NCBI GenBank assembly: GCA_003506065.1
Contig: DNXA01000136.1
Span: 1 to 7,380 of the forward strand
Length of the DNA: 7,380 nt
From: Actinomycetota bacterium
Lineage (GTDB): Bacteria; Actinomycetota; Actinomycetes; S36-B12
Direction: 5' to 3'
The position numbers and the translations under genes are program-made. Below, in pieces: positions 1 to 4,212 of the stretch (positions are counted from its first letter, which is position 1; every line of letters begins with the position of its first letter). The notes under the pieces were generated by a model that saw only the letters and a list, made by a program, of their open reading frames with translations, had not been told where the DNA came from and did not search any database.

Positions 1-1265
1 TCGCGCATGTGGAAGAGATCGCCCCCTGGGCACTCACCGTTGTGCAGGAGACTCAAGATGGCACCGGGCATGCCGTGCGCATCGCGTTGAACGACCTCGA
101 TCAGCGCGGGATCACCCTGGGTGAGGCCCCTGTCGTTGTCCTCACCGGTGACACGCCATTACTCACCGGTTCGACCTTGCAGGATTTGATGCTCACCCAC
201 CTGGAGTCGGCTGCGAGAGCCACAGTGCTCACTGCACGACTGACGGATCCCAATGGCTATGGCCGCGTGATTCGTGATGACGAGCAAGCAGTGCAGCGCA
301 TTGTTGAGCACAAGGACGCGTCTGACGCTGAACTCAGTGTCGATGAGGTCAACTCCGGCATGTACTGCTTCGCTCCAGCTGATCTTGTTCGCCTGCTCGC
401 CAATGTCACCACTGACAATGTGCAGGGCGAGGAGTACCTCACCGATGTCATCGGGCTGCTGCGTGCTGAGGATGCAGTGGTCTCTGCGTCGCTGTGTGCA
501 AATCCCAGTGAGATTCTCGGCGTGAACGATCGCTATCAATTGGCTGAAGCCGCCGCTGTGATGCGTGATCGCATCAATGAGCAGTGGATGCGTGGCGGAG
601 TTGCGATCCTGGACAGTGCAACGACCTGGCTTGATGTTGATGTCGAGTTGGAGCCGGATGTCACCATCCTGCCCAACACAACGATGACCGGGCCGACGTC
701 AGTCGCCAGTGGAGCGCGCATTGGGCCGGGCACCACGCTGGCTTCGTGTGAGGTGGGACAGAACTCAACTGTCATCCATACCTGGGCGCAACTGGCGGTG
801 ATTGGCGCTGATTCGGCCGTGGGGCCATTTACCTATCTGCGCCCGGGAACCGTCATGGGCAACCACACCAAGGCGGGTGCCTTCGTGGAGATCAAGAACT
901 CCAATCTCGGTGATGACGCCAAGGTTCCGCACCTGAGCTACGTCGGCGACGGCGACATTGGCGAGGGCTCCAATATTGGAGCAGCCACAGTCTTCTGCAA
1001 CTACGACGGCATTGAGAAGCACCGCACTGTTGTCGGCAAGCATGTGCGCATTGGCAGCGACACCATGCTCGTGGCTCCAGTTACGGTGGGCGACGGGGCC
1101 TACACGGCTGCCGGGTCTGTCATCACCGAAGATGTACCGTCGGGAGCGATCGCCATCGCTCGTGGTCAGCAACGCAATGTTCTGGACTGGGTCCTTCGCC
1201 GACGCCCAGGTTCTCCCGCGGCCAAGGCAGCTGAGGCTGCGCAAAGAAAACAGGAGGAAGGGTGA
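1..1265 (+). CDS. glmU: Bifunctional GlmU: GlcNAc-1-P uridyltransferase / GlcN-1-P acetyltransferase (5'-truncated by window)
   Basis: GlmU acetylates glucosamine-1-phosphate with acetyl-CoA, then couples the product to UTP to give UDP-GlcNAc, the cytoplasmic precursor of peptidoglycan. The frame is open from base 3, so the GTG at 9 is internal. About 80 N-terminal residues, including the Gly-rich nucleotide-binding signature, lie outside the window. Uridyltransferase motifs seen are QDGTGHA (54-74), GDTPLL with the presumed metal-binding Asp at 150-152, VNSGMY near 351, YLTDV from 435, and GVNDR with the second metal-ligand Asn at 525-527. From about 620 to 1180 come hexapeptide-like repeats of a left-handed beta-helix, with LRPGT, FVEIKNS, and KVPHLSYVGD whose His (930-932) matches the acetyltransferase catalytic base. 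The protein ends in a short Ala/Glu/Lys tail. The 3' end overlaps prs by 4 bases (GTGA). No frameshift is visible, and family identity is very secure. Confidence 0.97.
   Translation, partial: AHVEEIAPWALTVVQETQDGTGHAVRIALNDLDQRGITLGEAPVVVLTGDTPLLTGSTLQDLMLTHLESAARATVLTARLTDPNGYGRVIRDDEQAVQRIVEHKDASDAELSVDEVNSGMYCFAPADLVRLLANVTTDNVQGEEYLTDVIGLLRAEDAVVSASLCANPSEILGVNDRYQLAEAAAVMRDRINEQWMRGGVAILDSATTWLDVDVELEPDVTILPNTTMTGPTSVASGARIGPGTTLASCEVGQNSTVIHTWAQLAVIGADSAVGPFTYLRPGTVMGNHTKAGAFVEIKNSNLGDDAKVPHLSYVGDGDIGEGSNIGAATVFCNYDGIEKHRTVVGKHVRIGSDTMLVAPVTVGDGAYTAAGSVITEDVPSGAIAIARGQQRNVLDWVLRRRPGSPAAKAAEAAQRKQEEG
1252..1257 (+). promoter_or_regulatory. Ribosome binding site of prs
   Basis: AGGAGG lies inside the last codons of glmU, 4 bases before the GTG at 1262. 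It supports the GTG over the ATG at 1295 as the prs start. The site lies within translated glmU sequence, which fits translational coupling. Confidence 0.75.
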
Positions 1266-2263
1266 CCCTGCAAGTGGTTCCTAACCAAAAGCGCATGGTG
1301 CTACTCGCGGGACGGTCACATCCTGAACTGGCCGAAGAGGTGGCCAAGAATCTGGGCATCCCATTGGGACGCACCTTGGCCTATGATTTCGCCAACGGGG
1401 AGATCTTCGTTCGCTTCCAGGAGTCGGTGCGTGGTTGCGATGCCTTCATCATGCAGAGCCACACCGAACCGATCAACAAGTGGATCATGGAGCAGTTGAT
1501 CATGGTCGACGCGCTGAAGCGTGCTTCCGCGAAGCGCATCACGGTGATCATGCCCTTCTACGGCTACGCCCGGCAGGACAAGAAGCACCGAGGCCGCGAG
1601 CCGATCTCAGCTCGGCTCATCGCCGATCTGTTCAAGACCGCTGGTGCAGACCGCTTGATGACCGTTGATCTCCACACCTCTCAGATTCAGGGCTTCTTCG
1701 ACGGACCTGTGGATCACCTGTTCTCGCTGCCACTGCTGGCACGCCATGTGGCCAGCAGGTTCGATCGCAGCCGCATCACTGTCGTCTCGCCGGACGCTGG
1801 TCGCGTTCGCGTGGCTGAGCGGTGGACCGATGTGCTCGGCGCGCCCCTGGCCATCATCCACAAGCGCCGCGATCCCGATGTGCCCAATCAGGTCAAGGTG
1901 CTCGAGGTCGTTGGCGATGTCCGTGATCGACTCTGCGTGATCGTCGACGACATGATCGACACAGGTGGCACCATCGCGAAGGCTGCGGAGACTCTGTTCG
2001 AATACGGAGCAGCCGAGGTGATCGTGGCTGCGACGCACGGAATCATGAGCGATCCAGCACGCGAGCGTCTGCAGAATTCGAGAATCACAGAGGTGGTGGT
2101 GACCAACACCCTGCCGATCGCAGAAGAGAAGATGTTCCCAAAGCTCAAGGTGCTGTCGATCGCGCCGATCCTCTCCCAGGCCATCACTGAGGTGTTCACC
2201 GATGGCTCGGTCACGAGCATGTTTGAGGGCAACCCGGATTCGGAAACTGCCTCCTCGCACTGA
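1262..2263 (+). CDS. prs: Ribose-phosphate pyrophosphokinase (PRPP synthetase)
   Basis: Prs transfers pyrophosphate from ATP to ribose-5-phosphate, giving PRPP for purine, pyrimidine, His, Trp and NAD synthesis, and in actinobacteria also for decaprenyl-phosphoryl-ribose/arabinose. The product is 333 residues, slightly longer than the usual class I enzyme (about 315). Two phosphoribosyltransferase-type halves are visible: ATP-site and dimer residues around RITVIMPFYGYARQDKKHR (92-110), TVDLHTSQIQGFFD (134-147) with metal/ATP-contacting Asp136 and His138, VVSPDAGRVRVAERW (174-188), the flexible-loop Lys in IIHKRR (Lys201), and the PRPP-binding motif VDDMIDTGGT (228-237). All key residues are intact. 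The GTG start is chosen because of AGGAGG 4 bases upstream and because the N-terminus then begins shortly before the conserved LLAGRSHPELAEEV strand and helix. It overlaps glmU by 4 bases. The rplY promoter begins at its stop codon. Confidence 0.97.
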   Translation: MTLQVVPNQKRMVLLAGRSHPELAEEVAKNLGIPLGRTLAYDFANGEIFVRFQESVRGCDAFIMQSHTEPINKWIMEQLIMVDALKRASAKRITVIMPFYGYARQDKKHRGREPISARLIADLFKTAGADRLMTVDLHTSQIQGFFDGPVDHLFSLPLLARHVASRFDRSRITVVSPDAGRVRVAERWTDVLGAPLAIIHKRRDPDVPNQVKVLEVVGDVRDRLCVIVDDMIDTGGTIAKAAETLFEYGAAEVIVAATHGIMSDPARERLQNSRITEVVVTNTLPIAEEKMFPKLKVLSIAPILSQAITEVFTDGSVTSMFEGNPDSETASSH

Positions 2264-2269
2264 TACGAT
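2261..2269 (+). promoter_or_regulatory. Predicted extended -10 promoter for rplY-pth-cysQ-mfd
   Basis: TGATACGAT matches the extended -10 pattern TGnTAnnnT (TG at 2261-2262, -10 hexamer TACGAT at 2264-2269). It overlaps the prs stop codon. No convincing -35 box is seen at 16-18 base spacing; TTCGGA at 2239-2244 is a weak candidate with a 19-base spacer. Extended -10 promoters often do not need a -35. The expected transcription start, 6-8 bases after the hexamer, is about 2276-2277, exactly where the 5' arm of the predicted leader begins. That agreement raises confidence, but it is inference from pattern only. Confidence 0.5.
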
Positions 2270-2291
2270 CTTGCCTCTCCTCGGCGAGGGT

Positions 2292-2332
2292 GCCCAATCA
2301 GCACCGTGATCGACGAAGGTCAGCGCCCAATC
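2292..2332 (+). repeat. Pair of short direct repeats displayed in hairpin loops
   Basis: GCCCAATC occurs at 2292-2299 and again at 2325-2332, 33 bases apart. In each copy CCAATC falls in the loop of a 5-bp hairpin: GGTGC/GCACC (7-base loop) and AGCGC/GCGCT (6-base loop). The flanking stems differ in sequence but both can pair, which suggests the loop is the conserved part. The repeat is short and could be chance. Confidence 0.45.
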
Positions 2333-2363
2333 GCGCTCTGCCGAGGCTGACTGACGACCGATC

Positions 2364-2369
2364 GAGGAG
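2364..2369 (+). promoter_or_regulatory. Ribosome binding site of rplY
   Basis: GAGGAG lies 6 bases before the GTG at 2376, the only plausible start in this frame. The whole motif lies within the 3' arm of the predicted closing stem with 2277-2282, so access may depend on leader folding. Confidence 0.8.
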
Positions 2370-2375
2370 TTTCAC

Positions 2376-2807
2376 GTGTTACAGGTAGACATCACCGCCC
2401 AGTCCCGTTCAGATTTCGGTAAGGGTGCTGCGCGCCGCCTGCGTCGTGAAGGCTTGGTTCCTGCCGTGCTCTACGGGCAGGGTTCAGAGCTCGTGCACAT
2501 CGCACTTCCGAACCACGATCTTGATCTTGCGCTGCGCAAGTCGCACGTCGTCTTCTCGGTGAGCTTCGATGGCAAGACCATCATCGCCAAGCCGCGCGAT
2601 ATTCAGCGCGAGCCGGTCAAGCGCTACATCGAGCATGTCGATCTCATCATCATCACGGCCACTGAGGCTCAGGCTCGCAATGACGAGGCCGTGGCCGATA
2701 TCGCTGCTGCTGTCGCCGCAGCGGAAGCTGCCGAAGAGGCAATCAGCATTGCTGCTGCCGCTGGCGAGTTCGATGAGCCTGTTGCAGAGGCAACCCCAGC
2801 GGAGTAG
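2376..2807 (+). CDS. rplY: 50S ribosomal protein L25 (CTC/TL5 family), short form with Ala/Glu-rich tail
   Basis: L25 binds 5S rRNA in the central protuberance of the 50S subunit. The product is 143 residues. Residues 1-93 form a recognisable L25 domain: RSDFGKGAARRLRREGLVPAV, the LYGQG turn, HIALPNHDLDLALRK, and IQREPVKRYIEHVDLIII. Most actinobacterial members are about 190-220 residues and carry a second beta-rich CTC/TL5 domain that starts right after EHVDL. Here that point (about residue 94) passes straight into roughly 50 residues dominated by Ala and Glu, probably helical or disordered, ending in VAEATPAE. The reading frame is clean and no remnant of the second domain is seen downstream, since pth begins 3 bases later. 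The protein thus resembles the single-domain E. coli type plus an acidic tail. GTG start with GAGGAG upstream. It is probably the first gene of its own transcript and may be controlled by its leader. Confidence 0.93.
   Translation: MLQVDITAQSRSDFGKGAARRLRREGLVPAVLYGQGSELVHIALPNHDLDLALRKSHVVFSVSFDGKTIIAKPRDIQREPVKRYIEHVDLIIITATEAQARNDEAVADIAAAVAAAEAAEEAISIAAAAGEFDEPVAEATPAE
2801..2804 (+). promoter_or_regulatory. Ribosome binding site of pth
   Basis: GGAG lies in the last codons of rplY, 6 bases before the ATG at 2811. With only 3 bases between the rplY stop and the pth start, pth is probably translationally coupled to rplY. Confidence 0.6.
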
Positions 2808-2810
2808 TCG

Positions 2811-3410
2811 ATGACCTGGATGATTGTCGGGCTCGGCAATCCTGGTCCGGAGTACGCCAACACCCGCCACAACGCCGGGTTCTTCGTTGTTGATGAGCTT
2901 GGCGCGCGAATGCGCGGCACCATCGGTCGACACAAGCGGGCGATGGCCGGCGTTCTTGAGGGTCGGATCGGAACTCCGGGGAGTGATGCACGCGTCGTGC
3001 TGGTCGAACCGTGGTCGTTCATGAACTCCTCGGGGGGGCCGGTGAAGGCTCTCATGAGCTTCTACGACATTGGCATTGGTCGCCTCGTCGTCGTGCATGA
3101 CGAACTGGATCTTCCACTTGGCACGGTGCGGGTGAAATCCGGTGGCGGGGATGGCGGGCACAATGGCCTCAAGAGCCTGCGCAGTTCACTTGGTTCTGGT
3201 GAGTTCGCCCGTGTTCGATTTGGCATCGGTCGGCCGCCTGGCCGGCAGGATCCCGCCGAGTTTGTGCTGAAGCCATTCGCGGGCACGGAGCGCAGCGAGG
3301 TTCCTGAAGTTGTGACTCGCTGTGCAGATGCTGTGGAGACACTGGTGCTGCGGGGCGTTGAGCAGGCGCAGAATCAATTCAATGGAGGACGAGATGACCA
3401 ACCTCAGTGA
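2811..3410 (+). CDS. pth: Peptidyl-tRNA hydrolase (Pth, bacterial class I)
   Basis: Pth cleaves the ester bond between peptide and tRNA in peptidyl-tRNAs that drop off stalled ribosomes, recycling tRNA in the cytoplasm. The product is 199 residues, normal for the family (about 190-200). The N-terminal signature IVGLGNPGPEYANTRHNAG (5-23) holds Asn10 and the catalytic His20. PWSFMNSSG (67-75) holds the conserved Asn72. VVHDELDLPLG (94-104) holds Asp97, which in the family positions the catalytic His. GGGDGGHNGLKS (111-122) holds Asn118, and RFGIGRPPGRQDPAEFVLKPF (136-156) completes the core. Every active-site residue I know of is present. The ATG at 2811 starts directly at the first beta strand, with GGAG upstream. 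The 3' end overlaps cysQ by 17 bases. A run of seven G at 3032-3038 lies in the gene, but the frame is intact on both sides. Confidence 0.97.
   Translation: MTWMIVGLGNPGPEYANTRHNAGFFVVDELGARMRGTIGRHKRAMAGVLEGRIGTPGSDARVVLVEPWSFMNSSGGPVKALMSFYDIGIGRLVVVHDELDLPLGTVRVKSGGGDGGHNGLKSLRSSLGSGEFARVRFGIGRPPGRQDPAEFVLKPFAGTERSEVPEVVTRCADAVETLVLRGVEQAQNQFNGGRDDQPQ
3384..3388 (+). promoter_or_regulatory. Ribosome binding site of cysQ (decides the start)
   Basis: GGAGG inside the 3' end of pth lies 5 bases before the ATG at 3394. It favours this ATG over the in-frame ATG at 3382, which overlaps the motif, and over the far upstream ATG at 3322, which would add a 24-residue extension read out of frame through pth. 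Confidence 0.75.
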
Positions 3411-4212
3411 CGCGGAGCTCTCCTTGCTCATTGCGAAGCAAGCAGGCACGTTGCTGCTCGAACTCCGAGAGTCCTATGGGCCGCTGGATGCAGGCGACAA
3501 GGAGCAGGCCGATGCCCTGCGCAAGCAAGGTGATCGCGTCGCACACGAACTCCTGGCTGACGCCTTGGGACAGCACCGACCGCAGGATGCATTGCTGAGC
3601 GAAGAAGGTGCCGACAATGCCGACCGCCTCGATGCCAGCAGGCTCTGGATTGTCGACCCGCTTGATGGGACTTGGGAGTACGGCCAAGGTCGTTGGGATT
3701 TCGCCGTGCATGTGGCGCTGTGGGAACCAGCACTGAAGCGCCTGTCGGCCTGCACTGTTGACCTGCCGGCGCAGGGAATCTGTCGTTCGATGCTTGACGA
3801 AGTCTCCGCGGAGCCAGCCTTTCCCACTGATCGCCCGGTGCGCGTCGTGGCCTCGCGCACTCGTCCGCCTGCCAACCTCGGTCGCACTTTGGCCACCCTC
3901 GGCGAGCGATTGGCCAAAGCGGGGCTGAATGAGCACGGCGTGGAACTCATGGATGTCGGCTCGGTCGGTGCGAAAGTCAACGAGCTGGTCTCGGGACGTG
4001 CAGAGATCTACGTGCACGACAGTGGTTTCTACGAATGGGATGTCGCAGCCCCCTATGGCGTTGCGCGGCACTACGGCTTCGTGCCCTCGCATATCAATGG
4101 CGATGAGATCGAGTTCAATCACATGCCGCCGTGGGTGCCGAATCTTCTCGTGTGTCACCCATTGATCGTTGATTACGTGCGCGATGTGCTCGCGGAGGCT
4201 GCACGCGGGTGA
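3394..4212 (+). CDS. cysQ: 3'(2'),5'-bisphosphate nucleotidase, CysQ type (inositol monophosphatase superfamily)
   Basis: CysQ removes the 3'-phosphate of 3'-phosphoadenosine-5'-phosphate (and PAPS), a by-product of sulfate assimilation and sulfotransfer. The product is 272 residues. It shows the Mg2+-dependent, Li+-sensitive phosphatase fold: N-terminal helices (DAELSLLIAKQAGTLLLELR), QGDRVAHELL with Asp47, LLSEEG with metal-ligand Glu70/Glu71, WIVDPLDGT with metal ligands Asp88 and Asp91, and the C-terminal EWDVAAP (214-220) with Asp216. From memory it follows mycobacterial CysQ (Rv2131c) closely along its length, including an SRTRPP block and a PNLLVCHP ending. That makes CysQ more likely than a plain inositol or histidinol phosphatase, though some relatives also act on fructose-1,6-bisphosphate or inositol phosphates. 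Its position between pth and mfd is unusual. It overlaps pth by 17 bases and mfd by 4 bases. Confidence 0.88.
   Translation: MTNLSDAELSLLIAKQAGTLLLELRESYGPLDAGDKEQADALRKQGDRVAHELLADALGQHRPQDALLSEEGADNADRLDASRLWIVDPLDGTWEYGQGRWDFAVHVALWEPALKRLSACTVDLPAQGICRSMLDEVSAEPAFPTDRPVRVVASRTRPPANLGRTLATLGERLAKAGLNEHGVELMDVGSVGAKVNELVSGRAEIYVHDSGFYEWDVAAPYGVARHYGFVPSHINGDEIEFNHMPPWVPNLLVCHPLIVDYVRDVLAEAARG
4194..4198 (+). promoter_or_regulatory. Probable ribosome binding site of mfd
   Basis: GGAGG in the 3' end of cysQ lies 10 bases before the GTG at 4209, a slightly long but usable spacing. Coupling through the GTGA overlap with the cysQ stop codon would also help initiation. Confidence 0.55.

Larger units (their letters stand above)
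2276..2375 (+). promoter_or_regulatory. Candidate structured mRNA leader of rplY with sequestered Shine-Dalgarno
   Basis: This is the roughly 100-base untranslated region between the predicted start and the rplY GTG. Seen directly: CTCCTCG (2277-2283) is a perfect 7-base complement of CGAGGAG (2363-2369), which contains the rplY SD. Inside are hairpin GGTGC/GCACC (2289-2293 with 2301-2305) and a longer stem, ATCG/CGAT (2309-2312 with 2359-2362) followed by GTCAGC/GCTGAC (2319-2324 with 2346-2351). An alternative apical hairpin is AGCGC/GCGCT (2322-2326 with 2333-2337). The closing and long stems would abut at 2362/2363, giving a three-way junction. A competing hairpin CCTC-GGC-GAGG (2279-2289) would free the SD. 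L25 is a 5S rRNA-binding protein, and autogenous control of rplY is known in E. coli, so L25 feedback is a plausible role. No T-tract or terminator is present, which argues for translational control. The structure was drawn by eye, without energy calculation. Confidence 0.5.

Noticed and set aside
9..11. GTG at base 9 as the start of glmU
   Set aside because: The frame is open upstream to the window edge, and the first ~80 residues of the uridyltransferase domain would be missing. The gene simply begins outside the window.
1607..2260. 217-residue minus-strand open frame opposite prs
   Set aside because: Opposite a fully conserved gene, with unusual composition and no domain. Treated as a shadow.
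2278..2290. Hairpin CCTC-GGC-GAGG as a terminator after prs
   Set aside because: The stem is only 4-5 bp with a 3-base loop and no T-tract follows. It fits better as an alternative fold of the rplY leader.
2306..2350. 14-codon GTG-initiated leader peptide in the prs-rplY spacer (reads VIDEGQRPIALCRG)
   Set aside because: No Shine-Dalgarno upstream, its start is within predicted structured RNA, and there is no run of regulatory codons. An open frame this short is expected by chance.
2484..3161. 225-residue minus-strand open frame spanning the rplY-pth junction
   Set aside because: It is antisense to two secure genes, with no recognisable motif and no clear start signal. Treated as a shadow.
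3322..3393. Upstream ATG (3322) giving cysQ a 24-residue N-terminal extension
   Set aside because: The extension is read out of frame through conserved pth coding sequence, is rich in Trp/Cys/Arg, has no SD, and is absent from CysQ relatives. ATG 3394 has GGAGG at ideal spacing.
3379..4158. 259-residue open frame on the minus strand opposite cysQ
   Set aside because: It lies entirely opposite pth/cysQ sequence with intact conserved motifs, and its translation (many His, Arg, Gln) resembles no family I know. GC-rich coding DNA commonly keeps the opposite strand open.
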